NCBI RefSeq assembly: GCF_001663775.1
Contig: NZ_KV467168.1
Coordinates: forward strand, 759,065-823,064
Source: Arthrobacter sp. B6
GTDB lineage: Bacteria; Actinomycetota; Actinomycetes; Actinomycetales; Micrococcaceae
Length of the DNA: 64,000 nucleotides
Reading direction: 5' to 3'
Shown piece by piece: positions 17,285 through 25,871 of this stretch. The stretch's first letter is position 1, and every line of letters begins with the position of its first letter. Both the position numbers and the translations under genes were made by a program. The notes beneath the pieces are model-generated. The model was not told where the DNA came from. It did no database searches and saw nothing but the letters and a program-made list of their open reading frames with translations.

Positions 17285-18376
17285 TCAACTGCGCATCCGG
17301 CTGCTGACCCGGGATAAGTCTGCTGCCCCGATGAGCCCAGCGTTGGGTCCCAGTGCGGCGAGTACGATCCCGGCTGCCGGGCGGAAGCCCCTGCCGGTGA
17401 GGTTCCTGGCGAATGCTTTCCGTGCCGGCTCCACCAACAGGTCTCCGGCGGAGCAGAGCCCGCCACCAATGACAAACAGGCCGGGATCCAGCGCAGCTGC
17501 CAGGTTGGCAAGGCCAAGGCCCAGCCAGTCCCCCACTTCATCCAGGAGTTCCCGTGAGGCGGCGTCGCCGGCCAGGGCAAGGTCCGTAACGATCGCCCCG
17601 GTGATTGCCGCGGCATGTCCGTCAACAGCCGCAATCAGCTCCTGGGCCACGGGTGAGTTCGCCCGGGCGAGAATCCGTGCCTCCCTGCCCAGCGCGTTGC
17701 CGGAGGCATACTGCTCCCAGCAACCCCTGTTACCGCACTCGCACCGGTGGCCTCCCGGCATGATGATCTGGTGGCCGAACTCCCCTGCCACGCCAAAACG
17801 TCCGCGCTCGACCCGCCCGTCCAGTACCATCGCGCCGCCGATTCCTGTTCCCAGCGTGATGCAGACGAGCCGGCTCTCGCCCTGCCCTGCACCAAAGCGC
17901 CATTCGGCCCAGGCCGCGGCGTCGGCGTCGTTGGTGAGCAGGACCGGCCTGCGCAGTAGGCGTTGGAGGTTTTCCCTCAGGGGCTCGTTGCGCCAGGCGA
18001 GGTGGGGGCTGAACAGGACCGTTCCGCCGTCGAGATCCATCCACCCTGCCGCACCAATGCCCACCGACCAGATACGGTGCCCCGCACCCAGCTCTTCAAC
18101 AAGCTCGACAATGACGCGCTCCACAGCCCTGGGATCGCTTCCCGGAGTGGAGCGCCGCGCTTCGCTCAGGATCCTGCCGTCGGCATCCACCACCCCGGCC
18201 GCCACCTTGGTCCCGCCGATATCGATGCCGATGGCAAGGCCCTTGCGGCCGAGCCGGAGGTGCTCACGGAAGGTTGTCCCCTGCCGTGTGCGGGCAGGAA
18301 GGGCGGGAGGCCGCCGGTTCCAGGGCGCCGGGCGTCGAAGGCTGCCGTTCTGTACGCCGGGGGGCGGTTCATACAT
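17285..18376 (-). CDS. ROK-family sugar kinase, probable glucokinase
   Basis: 363 aa. ATP-dependent phosphorylation of glucose is the likely reaction. An N-terminal extension of about 45 residues rich in Pro/Arg precedes the phosphate-binding IGIDIGGTKVAAGV. The sugar-binding LTNDADAAAWAEW and GTGIGGAMV lie in the middle, followed by GEFGHQ and the zinc-binding ROK signature CECGNRGCWE. No N-terminal helix-turn-helix is present, so it is an enzyme rather than a ROK repressor. The ATG at 18376 follows GAGGA. The extension has weak conservation and a downstream start cannot be excluded. It is divergent from fadD and convergent with the membrane-protein gene. Confidence 0.9.
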   Translation of the reverse strand: MYEPPPGVQNGSLRRPAPWNRRPPALPARTRQGTTFREHLRLGRKGLAIGIDIGGTKVAAGVVDADGRILSEARRSTPGSDPRAVERVIVELVEELGAGHRIWSVGIGAAGWMDLDGGTVLFSPHLAWRNEPLRENLQRLLRRPVLLTNDADAAAWAEWRFGAGQGESRLVCITLGTGIGGAMVLDGRVERGRFGVAGEFGHQIIMPGGHRCECGNRGCWEQYASGNALGREARILARANSPVAQELIAAVDGHAAAITGAIVTDLALAGDAASRELLDEVGDWLGLGLANLAAALDPGLFVIGGGLCSAGDLLVEPARKAFARNLTGRGFRPAAGIVLAALGPNAGLIGAADLSRVSSRMRS

Positions 18377-18443
18377 AGTTCCTCATTCTAGGCCGACGAA
18401 TGCTGCCTCCCAGGCATGCACGCGCTCCGCTGAGCCCTCTGCG

Positions 18444-18472
18444 TTGACTAGTAAGTTACTCGCCAGTAGGTT
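18444..18472 (+). promoter_or_regulatory. fadD promoter with overlapping AGTAA/TTACT operator-like repeats
   Basis: TTGACT (18444-18449) and TAGGTT (18467-18472) are 17 bases apart. The spacer contains AGTAA-G-TTACT (18450-18460) and TTACT-CGCC-AGTAG (18456-18469), two overlapping inverted repeats sharing one half-site. A further TTACT follows at 18475-18479. TetR-type fatty-acid regulators often use such TTACT...AGTAA sites, so acyl-CoA-responsive repression of fadD is plausible. No regulator gene is adjacent. Confidence 0.55.
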
Positions 18473-18550
18473 GATTACTGCACTGCCGGGTACAGGGGTA
18501 CTAGTGTTAGACATACCCTGTCCGGGCCTACGGATATCAAAGGAGCTATA

Positions 18551-20359
18551 GTGCGCGAATTCAGCGTTCCGCCGCTGGTTGTTGTCCCATCTGAAACCAA
18601 CATCACCGACCTCGTGCTGCGACAGGCAGCCAAACCCAGCAACCCTTCGCTTTTCTCGCGGCTGGACTCTGCAGGCGCCTGGCAGGACGTGTCCGCCAAG
18701 GACTTCCTGGCCGATGTCCAGGCGCTGGCCAAAGGCCTGATCGCCAGCGGAGTCAACGCCGGGGACAGGGTGGGAATCATGTCCCGCACGCGGTATGAGT
18801 GGGCTTTGGTCGACTTCGCCATCTGGTTCGCCGGCGGCGTCTCGGTACCGATCTACGAGACCTCGTCCCCGTCACAGGTTGCCTGGAACCTGGGCGACTC
18901 CGGTGCGGTGGCTGCGTTCGGCGAAGCCGCCCACCATGAGGACATCATCCGGCAGGCGGCCACCTCCGAAGGCCTGACGGCCCTGCAGCACGTGTGGCAG
19001 CTTGAAGGCCGCGGCCTCGACGCCGTCCGCGAAGCAGGGCGGGAGGTCAGTGACGCCGACCTCGAAGCCCGACGCAGTGCCGCCAACCTCGACGACACCG
19101 CCACCATTATCTACACCTCGGGAACCACGGGCCGGCCCAAGGGCTGCGAGCTCACGCATGGCAACTTCGTGGAGCTCTCTGACAACGCCCTGGCCATCAT
19201 CGGCGAGATTGTGCATGAGAACGCCAAGACCATCATGTTCCTGCCGCTGGCGCACGTGTTCGCGCGCTTCATCTCCGTCCTGGCCATGGCCGCCGGAACC
19301 ACCGTGGCGCACACGCCGGACATCAAGAACCTGCTGGCTGACCTGCAGAGCTACGAGCCCACGTTCATCCTGGCCGTTCCCCGTGTCTTCGAGAAGGTCT
19401 ACAACTCGGCGCTGACCAAAGCCGAGGACGCAGGCAAGGGGGCAATCTTCCACAAGGCAGCCGACACTGCCATTGCCTTCTCCAAAGCACGGCAGGGCGG
19501 GCACGTCGGACTCGGCCTGAAGCTCCGCCATGCACTGTTCGACAAGCTGGTCTACAGCAAGCTGCGCGCCGCCATGGGCGGGCATGTTGCGCACGCGGTG
19601 TCCGGCGGCGGACCGCTCGGCGAACGGCTGGGCCACTTCTTCCAGGGCATCGGCCTGCAAGTGCTCGAGGGCTACGGCCTCACCGAGACCACCGCGCCCG
19701 TCACCGTGAACACCCCGTCCCGGATCAAGATCGGATCAGTAGGCAAGCCGCTGCCGGGCAACTCGGTGAAGATCGCCGAGGACGGCGAGATCCTCGCCAA
19801 GGGCGTGTGCGTGATGCGTGGTTACTACAAACGCGAAGACCTGACCAGCGAGACCTTCACCGACGGCTGGTTCCGCACCGGCGATATCGGCCGCCTGGAC
19901 GAGGACGGCTTCGTCTGGATCACGGGACGCAAGAAGGAAATCATCGTCACCGCCGGCGGCAAGAACGTGATCCCCGCCCTCCTGGAGGACCAGATCCGCG
20001 CCGATGCTCTGGTCTCCCAGGTCCTGGTGGTCGGCGACAACCGGCCGTTTATCGGTGCGCTGGTCACCCTGGACCAGGAGGCGCTCCCCGGCTGGCTGCA
20101 GCGCCATGGCCTGCCGAACACCACCACGCTCGACGAGGCCGTGGAGCATCCTGTGGTGAAGGCTGCCGTCCAGGACCTCATCACCCATGCGAACAACTCC
20201 GTGTCGCAGGCTGAGGCCATCAAGTCCTTCCGAATCGTGGCCGCCGACTTCACCGAAGCGTCAGGCCACCTGACGCCGTCCATGAAGGTCAAGCGGGCCC
20301 AGGTGATGAAGGACTTCGACACCGTCATCGAAGAGATGTATGCCGCACCACGTCAGTGA
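18551..20359 (+). CDS. Long-chain fatty acid-CoA ligase (FadD15-like)
   Basis: 602 aa AMP-forming acyl-CoA synthetase. It activates fatty acids with ATP and CoA for degradation or lipid synthesis. The P-loop-like A3 motif is IIYTSGTTGRPKG; the linker and adenylate-binding YGLTETTAP, the FTDGWFRTGDIG block and the hinge GRKKEIIVTAGGKNV follow in order. The catalytic C-terminal lysine lies in TPSMKVKRAQVM. GTG at 18551 follows AAAGGAG with a five-base gap. The M. tuberculosis gene in the equivalent block is fadD15 (Rv2187). The promoter region has candidate TetR-type operators. Chain-length preference is not readable. Confidence 0.93.
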   Translation: MREFSVPPLVVVPSETNITDLVLRQAAKPSNPSLFSRLDSAGAWQDVSAKDFLADVQALAKGLIASGVNAGDRVGIMSRTRYEWALVDFAIWFAGGVSVPIYETSSPSQVAWNLGDSGAVAAFGEAAHHEDIIRQAATSEGLTALQHVWQLEGRGLDAVREAGREVSDADLEARRSAANLDDTATIIYTSGTTGRPKGCELTHGNFVELSDNALAIIGEIVHENAKTIMFLPLAHVFARFISVLAMAAGTTVAHTPDIKNLLADLQSYEPTFILAVPRVFEKVYNSALTKAEDAGKGAIFHKAADTAIAFSKARQGGHVGLGLKLRHALFDKLVYSKLRAAMGGHVAHAVSGGGPLGERLGHFFQGIGLQVLEGYGLTETTAPVTVNTPSRIKIGSVGKPLPGNSVKIAEDGEILAKGVCVMRGYYKREDLTSETFTDGWFRTGDIGRLDEDGFVWITGRKKEIIVTAGGKNVIPALLEDQIRADALVSQVLVVGDNRPFIGALVTLDQEALPGWLQRHGLPNTTTLDEAVEHPVVKAAVQDLITHANNSVSQAEAIKSFRIVAADFTEASGHLTPSMKVKRAQVMKDFDTVIEEMYAAPRQ

Positions 20360-20387
20360 TGTGCAGTGAACGTTTTTGACCGCAAGT

Positions 20388-20425
20388 GAAAAGGTCCTCC
20401 CGGCTCAAGCCGGGAGGACCTTTTC
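20388..20425. terminator. Bidirectional terminator between fadD and pyc
   Basis: A perfect 17-bp stem, GC-rich in the centre and bounded by GAAAAGG and CCTTTTC, around a TCAA loop. It lies 29 bases after the fadD stop and 28 bases past the pyc stop, serving both convergent genes. Confidence 0.92.
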
Positions 20426-20453
20426 AGTTGCCGCGGTTACGTCGGAGTAGCCG

Positions 20454-23400
20454 CTACTCTACGACCAGGAGGAGATCCCCGCCCTGGACCTGTTCAACGG
20501 CAGAGATGGCAAGGCGGGAGACCTTGCCGCCGACCGGCGTCGTGATGGATGCTTCCATCTTCATGGCCTCGATAGTGGCAACAGTGTCACCGGCGTTGAC
20601 CGTGTCTCCTGCCTTGACGGTGACGGTAACCGCACCGGCGAACGGCGCGGCGACGTGGCCCTGCTGGGCGGGGTCCGCTCTCTCGGCGGCTTTGACGTTG
20701 CTGACCACGGAACGGTCGCGTACGACGACGGGACGGGACTGCCCGTTGAGCGTGCACATAACAGTGCGCATGCCCTTTTCGTCGGGCTCGGAGACTGCTT
20801 CCAGCGAGGCGATCAGGCGGACACCCTTTTCCAACTGGATCTCGTGCTCCTGCCCGCGCTGCAGGCCGTACAGGTAATCCCTGGTGTCCAGCACCGAGAT
20901 GTTTCCGTAGGTTTCCACGCTCTTGAGGTAGTCCTTCGTGGGGCCCTCGAAGAGCAGGCGGTTCAGCGTACCCTGGCGGGTCTTGGAATCGCCCTGAAGC
21001 GCGGCGCTGTCCTCTGCACTGAGCTCAACGTCGCGGACCTTGATGCTGCGGCCCTGCAGGGCCTTGGTCCGGAACGGTTCCGGCCAGCCTCCCGGCGGGT
21101 CGCCGAGTTCGCCGGACAGGAATCCGATGACGGAATCGGGGATGTCATAGTTCTGCGGGTTCTCGTTGAAGTCCGCAGGGTCGGCGTTCAGTCCAACCAG
21201 GTGGAGCGCAAGGTCTCCCACCACCTTGGAAGAAGGCGTGACCTTCACCAGGCGGCCGAGGATGCGGTCCGCCGCCGTGTACATGTCCTCGATGGCTTCG
21301 AATTGCTCCCCAAGGCCCAGCGCCATGGCCTGCTGGCGGAGGTTGGACAGCTGCCCGCCCGGGATCTCGTGCTGGTAAACCCGGCCGGTGGGGCCCGGCA
21401 GGCCCGACTCGAACGGCGCGTACACACGCCGCACGGCCTCCCAGTAGGGCTCCAGGGAGCTCACGGCTGCCAAGCTCAGCCCAGTGTCACGCGGCGTGTG
21501 GGCCAGCGCAGCCACCAAGGCCGAAGCCGAAGGCTGGCTGGTGGTTCCGGCCAGCGATGCGGACGCGACATCCACCGCGTCCACGCCCGCGTCGACAGCT
21601 GCCAGCAGCGTGGCCAGCTGGCCACCAGCGGTGTCGTGGGTGTGCAGGTGGACCGGCAGGTCGAATTTCCCGCGGAGCGCGGCAACCAGCTTCGCTGCAG
21701 CCGCAGGGCGGAGCAGGCCGGCCATGTCCTTGATGGCAAGGATGTGAGCGCCGGCGTCCACAATCCGCTGGGCGAGCTCGAGGTAGTAGTCCAGCGTGTA
21801 GAGCTTCTCGTCCGGATCCAGCATGTCGCCGGTGTAGCACAGGGCTACTTCGGCGACAGCCGTGCCGGTGGCCCGGACTGCGCGGATGGCCGGCGCCATC
21901 TGGTTGACGTCATTCAGGGCATCGAAGATCCGGAAGATGTCGATGCCGGTGGCGGCTGCCTCGTTAACAAAGGCTTCCGTGACCTCTTCGGGGTACGGGG
22001 TGTACCCCACAGTATTGCGGCCGCGGAGCAGCATCTGGAGGCAGACGTTCGGCAGCGCCTTCCGAAGGGCAGCGAGGCGGTCCCACGGGTCTTCGCCGAG
22101 GAAGCGCAGCGCAACGTCGTAGGTGGCACCACCCCAGGCCTCAACGGACAGCAGCTCCGGGAGGAGGGCGGTGACGGCCGGGCCGGCCGCCACCAGGTCC
22201 CGCGTCCGGACGCGTGTGGCGAGCAGGGACTGGTGGGCGTCACGGAAGGTTGTGTCCGTGACAGCAACTGCTGTCTGCTCACGCAGAGACCTGGCGAAGC
22301 CTTCCGGCCCCAGTTCCAGAAGCCGCTGGCGGGAACCCGGCACGGGTTGCGTGCCTGCGACGGAAGGCAGCTTGGAGGCAGGGTTGGAGTGGACGGTGAG
22401 CTCGCCGTTGGGCTTGTTCACCGTGACCTCTGCCAGCCAGGTCAGCAGCTTGGTGCCGCGGTCGGCGGAAACCCGGGCCTTCAGGAGCTGGGGCCGCTCG
22501 TCGATGAAGTTGGTGGCGACGTTGCCGGCAATGAAGTCGGCATCGTCCAGCACGGCCTGCAGGAAGGAGATGTTGGTGGAGACCCCACGGATGCGGAATT
22601 CGGCGAGGGCACGCCGGGCTCGGGCGACGGCAGCAGGGTAATCCCGGCCCCGGCACGTCAGCTTCACCAGCATGGAGTCAAAGTGTGGGCTGATCTCGGC
22701 ACCCGAGTAGACGGTGCCGCCGTCGAGCCTTACGCCGGCGCCGCCGGCCGAGCGGTAGCCGGTGATCTTTCCGACGTCGGGGCGGAAGCCGTTGGCGGGG
22801 TCCTCGGTGGTGATGCGGGACTGCAGCGCCGCACCCTTGAGCTGCACAGTCTCCTGGGACAGGCCCAGGTCGGCGAGCGTTTCACCGGAGGCAATCCGCA
22901 GCTGCGCCTGGACCAGGTCCACGTCCGTGACTTCTTCGGTGACGGTGTGCTCCACCTGGATGCGCGGGTTCATTTCGATGAACACGTGCTGCCCGGCCCG
23001 TTCACCCACGGTGTCAACCAGGAACTCGACCGTTCCGGCGTTGACGTAGTTCAGGGCCTTGGCGAACTTGACCGCGTCCCGGTAGAGCGCCTGGCGGATC
23101 CCCTCGTCAAGGTTGGGGGCCGGGGCAATTTCGATAACCTTCTGGTGGCGCCGCTGGATGGAACAGTCACGCTCAAAGAGGTGCATGACATTGCCTTCGG
23201 CATCGGCGAGGATCTGGACCTCAATGTGCCGCGGCCGGAGGACGGCCTGCTCCAGGAACATGGTGGGGTCACCGAACGCTGCGTCTGCCTCACGCATGGC
23301 CGACTGCAGGGCTTCAGGAAGGGCTTCGCGTGTGTCCACCCGGCGCATGCCCCGCCCGCCTCCACCTGCTACGGCCTTGGCGAAAATGGGGAACCCGATT

Positions 23401-23849
23401 TCGTCGGCAGCGGCGATGAGCTGATCGAGGTCCTTCGACGGCTGGCTGGACTTCAGGACCGGGACCCCGGCTTTCCGTGCAGCTTCCAGCGCGGCGACCT
23501 TGTTACCGGCCAGCTCCAGGACCTCGGCCGGCGGACCAACGAACGTGATGCCTGCTTCCTTCGCGGCGCGTGCCAGGTCCGGGTTCTCGGACAGGAATCC
23601 GTAGCCAGGGTAAATAGCGTCGGCCCCGGACTCCTTGGCCACGCGGAGCACCTCTGCCACGTCAAGGTAAGCCCTGACAGGATGGCCTTCCTCACCGATC
23701 AGATAAGCCTCGTCGGCCTTCTGGCGGTGGATCGAGTTACGGTCCTCGTTCGGAAAAACAGCAACGGTCTTGGCGCCCAGCTCGTAGCCGGCGCGGAATG
23801 CCCTGATCGCGATTTCGCCGCGGTTGGCCACCAGAATCTTGGAAAACAT
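20454..23849 (-). CDS. pyc: Pyruvate carboxylase
   Basis: Biotin enzyme that converts pyruvate plus bicarbonate to oxaloacetate, refilling the TCA cycle. 1131 aa, the full single-chain type. Order: biotin carboxylase domain (about 1-455; VANRGEIAIRAFRA at the start, GGGGRGMR ATP loop, EMNPRIQVEH), carboxyltransferase domain (about 540-830; FRDAHQSLLATR, KDMAGLLRP, HTHDTAGG), then the PC tetramerisation region and the biotinyl domain with EAMKMEAS, biotin on K1097. ATG at 23849 after AGGAGAAGT. The methylcitrate operon further on consumes oxaloacetate, so the enzyme may support growth on propionate. Divergent from the ParA-like gene. Confidence 0.96.
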   Translation of the reverse strand: MFSKILVANRGEIAIRAFRAGYELGAKTVAVFPNEDRNSIHRQKADEAYLIGEEGHPVRAYLDVAEVLRVAKESGADAIYPGYGFLSENPDLARAAKEAGITFVGPPAEVLELAGNKVAALEAARKAGVPVLKSSQPSKDLDQLIAAADEIGFPIFAKAVAGGGGRGMRRVDTREALPEALQSAMREADAAFGDPTMFLEQAVLRPRHIEVQILADAEGNVMHLFERDCSIQRRHQKVIEIAPAPNLDEGIRQALYRDAVKFAKALNYVNAGTVEFLVDTVGERAGQHVFIEMNPRIQVEHTVTEEVTDVDLVQAQLRIASGETLADLGLSQETVQLKGAALQSRITTEDPANGFRPDVGKITGYRSAGGAGVRLDGGTVYSGAEISPHFDSMLVKLTCRGRDYPAAVARARRALAEFRIRGVSTNISFLQAVLDDADFIAGNVATNFIDERPQLLKARVSADRGTKLLTWLAEVTVNKPNGELTVHSNPASKLPSVAGTQPVPGSRQRLLELGPEGFARSLREQTAVAVTDTTFRDAHQSLLATRVRTRDLVAAGPAVTALLPELLSVEAWGGATYDVALRFLGEDPWDRLAALRKALPNVCLQMLLRGRNTVGYTPYPEEVTEAFVNEAAATGIDIFRIFDALNDVNQMAPAIRAVRATGTAVAEVALCYTGDMLDPDEKLYTLDYYLELAQRIVDAGAHILAIKDMAGLLRPAAAAKLVAALRGKFDLPVHLHTHDTAGGQLATLLAAVDAGVDAVDVASASLAGTTSQPSASALVAALAHTPRDTGLSLAAVSSLEPYWEAVRRVYAPFESGLPGPTGRVYQHEIPGGQLSNLRQQAMALGLGEQFEAIEDMYTAADRILGRLVKVTPSSKVVGDLALHLVGLNADPADFNENPQNYDIPDSVIGFLSGELGDPPGGWPEPFRTKALQGRSIKVRDVELSAEDSAALQGDSKTRQGTLNRLLFEGPTKDYLKSVETYGNISVLDTRDYLYGLQRGQEHEIQLEKGVRLIASLEAVSEPDEKGMRTVMCTLNGQSRPVVVRDRSVVSNVKAAERADPAQQGHVAAPFAGAVTVTVKAGDTVNAGDTVATIEAMKMEASITTPVGGKVSRLAISAVEQVQGGDLLLVVE

Positions 23850-24140
23850 ACTTCTCCTGCATCATTGCGGGTGTATCGGTAAGTGGTCACAGTGTCTAAG
23901 ACCCGCGCTTAGAAATACAAATCATTGTGGCCACCGTCACAGAAGTTACCGTCATGTCCCGGAGGTTTATCCGGGACGGTCGGGACCAACCGTTGCCATC
24001 ATGCCAAAGTGCCATGCCGACGCCCGATAAAACAGGAATCGCCGGCGCATCAACATATGATGAGTAGGGCGGCAGGAGCCGCCCGGCTTCGGCACTGCCG
24101 GAGCAAACATTACCCCCAACACGGCAGCCGGCGTTAGGTT
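23850..24140. other. Divergent pyc / ParA-like intergenic region with two hairpins
   Basis: 291 bases without a supportable gene. It has a perfect 8-bp stem with a six-base loop at 23956-23977 (GTCCCGGA with TCCGGGAC), a 7-bp GC stem at 24067-24084 (GGGCGGC with GCCGCCC around AGGA), and a CRP-like site at 23926-23941. Neither hairpin has a T-run, so they look like structured leader or protein-binding elements rather than terminators. Confidence 0.5.
23926..23941. promoter_or_regulatory. CRP/GlxR-like binding site upstream of pyc
   Basis: TGTGG-CCACCG-TCACA, which on the other strand reads TGTGA-N6-CCACA. It matches the CRP/GlxR consensus TGTGA-N6-TCACA in nine of ten half-site bases. Its centre is 85 bases upstream of the pyc start. 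GlxR-type control of central carbon genes is known in actinobacteria; here it is a sequence match only. Confidence 0.45.
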
Positions 24141-24974
24141 TTGGTCTCTCAAGTGCAAGTAGTCAGCATCAGCAGCCTCAAGGGTGGAGTCGGCAAGACT
24201 TCCGTCACCACAGGATTGGCGTCTGCGGCGCTTGCCGCGGGCATCCCCACATTGGTGGTGGACCTCGATCCACATGCGGATGCGACCACGGCCCTGGGCG
24301 TGCAGCCGGGCGACCAGCTGGACATCGGCCGCATGCTCAAGAGCCCGCGCAGGGCCAAACTCGCGGACAACGTCGTGGGAAGCAGCTGGACGGCCCGCAC
24401 GCAGTCGAACGGGTCCGGTCCGGCCGTCCTGGACGTTGCCGTCGGCTCCGCCTACACCGGAATCTACGACCGTCCCGACCTTGGCCGCCGTGACCTCCGC
24501 CGGCTCTCAACAGTCCTGGCCGGCGCCGACCACTACGAGCTCATCCTGATCGACTGCCCGCCATCCCTCAACGGCCTGACGAGGATGGCCTGGTCGGCAA
24601 GCGACAAAGTGGCCCTGGTTGCGGAGCCTGGGCTGTTCTCCGTTGCGGGAACGGAACGGACCATGCGGGCCATCCAGCTGTTCCGGCAGGAGTTCGCCCC
24701 CAACCTTTCGCCGGCCGGCATCGTGGCCAACCGGGTACGCACCGGATCATCCGAGCACACCTACCGGCTCGCGGAGATGGAATCGATGTTCGGCGAACTC
24801 CTGCTTAGCCCCCGCATCCCGGAACAGGCGAACTGGCAGCAGATCCAAGGTGCGGCGCACCCGGTGCACCACTGGCCCGGCGACTCGGCGAAGTCGGCCG
24901 CAGCCCTTTTCGATACCCTGCTGGGCAACCTCATGGCCGTTGGCAACGGGCTTCGGAGCCGCAGCCAGCGCTAG
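24141..24974 (+). CDS. Orphan ParA/MinD-family ATPase
   Basis: 277 aa. A deviant Walker A, SSLKGGVGKTSVT, sits right at the N-terminus; VDLDPHADAT is the A' motif and LILIDCPPSL the Walker B. No ParB, SMC or plasmid gene is adjacent, and the genuine operon ParA is at 37512, so this is a second, orphan ATPase. Such proteins position cargo by ATP-driven surface gradients; cargo here is unknown. TTG at 24141 is the longest start, GTG at 24153 an alternative; neither has a clear Shine-Dalgarno. It is a single-gene unit ended by a strong terminator. Confidence 0.88.
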   Translation: MVSQVQVVSISSLKGGVGKTSVTTGLASAALAAGIPTLVVDLDPHADATTALGVQPGDQLDIGRMLKSPRRAKLADNVVGSSWTARTQSNGSGPAVLDVAVGSAYTGIYDRPDLGRRDLRRLSTVLAGADHYELILIDCPPSLNGLTRMAWSASDKVALVAEPGLFSVAGTERTMRAIQLFRQEFAPNLSPAGIVANRVRTGSSEHTYRLAEMESMFGELLLSPRIPEQANWQQIQGAAHPVHHWPGDSAKSAAALFDTLLGNLMAVGNGLRSRSQR

Positions 24975-24992
24975 GCACGTGAACGGCATCGA

Positions 24993-25024
24993 AAAGGCCA
25001 CCTTCCCGCGGGAAGGTGGCCTTT
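24993..25024. terminator. Bidirectional terminator between the ParA-like and MerR genes
   Basis: A 32-base perfect palindrome (AAAGGCCACCTTCCCG and its complement). The stem of up to 14 bp ends in AAA/TTT tracts, 18 bases beyond the ParA-like stop and 13 bases beyond the MerR stop, ending both convergent genes. Confidence 0.9.
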
Positions 25025-25037
25025 GATCTGCTAGGAC

Positions 25038-25634
25038 TTACCCGGTCTTTCGGGCAGCCCGGCGTTTGCTGAGTTCGTCGTCCGGAAAGGACTGTTCGGC
25101 CGCATGCTCGCTCGGGAGGGACGCCAGGCTGCCTTCAACCTCCCGCCATACACGGCCCACCGCGATACCAAACACTCCCTGGCCGCCCTGGACAAGGTCG
25201 ATGACCTCGTCGGCGGACGTGCACTCGTAGACACTGGCGCCATCGCTCATGAGGGTGATCTGGGCGAGGTCCTCCACGCCGCGCTCGCGCAGGTGCTCGA
25301 CGGCGGTCCGGATCTGCTGGAGGGAAACACCGGTGTCGAGGAGCCGCTTGACCACTTTGAGGACCAGGATGTCCCGGAAACCGTACAGCCGCTGCGAACC
25401 CGATCCGGCAGCGCCGCGGACGGCTGGTTCCACCAGGCCGGTACGGGCCCAGTAATCGAGCTGTCGGTAGGTGATGCCCGCCGCCTTGCAGGCCGTGGGT
25501 CCGCGATATCCCGCGTCCTCGTCGAGGACTGGAAGATCTTCGGTAAACAGGAGGCCCTGGGCACCGCTCGCCGGCACAGCAACACCAGCCGTCGAGGGCT
25601 GTTTCAGCTCGCCTGCTTCGCCTTTAGGACTCAC
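25038..25634 (-). CDS. MerR-family transcriptional regulator (Rv1830-like)
   Basis: 198 aa. GTG at 25634 is chosen because AAGGAGG lies six bases upstream, although the frame is open for 30 more residues. After a variable N-terminal stretch, the MerR helix-turn-helix and wing are seen as GPTACKAAGITYRQLDYWAR and SQRLYGFRDILVLKVVKRL, followed by a helical dimerisation region (SLQQIRTAVEHLRERG). It lacks a cysteine-rich metal-binding C-terminus and has a charged tail. In M. tuberculosis Rv1830 sits in the same order after the nuclease gene; a growth or persistence role was reported for such regulators. The long leader and repeats upstream (25777-25865) suggest autoregulation. Confidence 0.9.
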   Translation of the reverse strand: MSPKGEAGELKQPSTAGVAVPASGAQGLLFTEDLPVLDEDAGYRGPTACKAAGITYRQLDYWARTGLVEPAVRGAAGSGSQRLYGFRDILVLKVVKRLLDTGVSLQQIRTAVEHLRERGVEDLAQITLMSDGASVYECTSADEVIDLVQGGQGVFGIAVGRVWREVEGSLASLPSEHAAEQSFPDDELSKRRAARKTG

Positions 25635-25776
25635 CTGGATCCTCCTTGTCATAAGCTCCCGGGGAAAAACTGCAGCAGCCTGTGCGGGCACGAAGTCCAT
25701 GCATGTAATTTCTTGGGGTCGCACCTTACAGTGTGACTTGCGCGGCTGCTGTAAGCAATGGGAACTTGATACCTTC

Positions 25777-25817
25777 GACGTTAGGCCTGCCAGGTCCGAA
25801 GGTCAAAGACGTTAGGC
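25777..25817 (-). promoter_or_regulatory. Promoter of the MerR gene with twin GCCTAACGTC repeats
   Basis: On the minus strand TTGACC (25801-25806) and TAACGT (25778-25783) are 17 bases apart. GCCTAACGTC occurs twice, at 25777-25786 covering the -10 and at 25808-25817 directly upstream of the -35, 31 bases apart (three helical turns), so both lie on the same DNA face. The predicted leader is roughly 135 bases; it contains GCAGCAGCC (25672-25680), able to pair with GGCTGCTG (25744-25751). Confidence 0.5.
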
Positions 25818-25847
25818 TCTTTGCCCGGGCGTGTCGGAACTTTCAGC

Positions 25848-25865
25848 CTCAACTTTAACCTTAAC
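25848..25865. repeat. Three tandem TTAAC-type hexamers upstream of the MerR promoter
   Basis: CTCAAC-TTTAAC-CTTAAC in direct 6-bp repetition (25848-25853, 25854-25859, 25860-25865), about 45 bases upstream of the -35 and just after the nuclease gene stop. A likely binding site for one of the two MerR regulators in this cluster, by position only. Confidence 0.4.
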
Positions 25866-25871
25866 GTGATG

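Noticed and set aside
20655..23882. 1075-codon open frame on the plus strand across pyc
   Set aside because: Antisense shadow of a GC-rich gene: no Shine-Dalgarno, no domain pattern, and pyc on the other strand has all its catalytic motifs.
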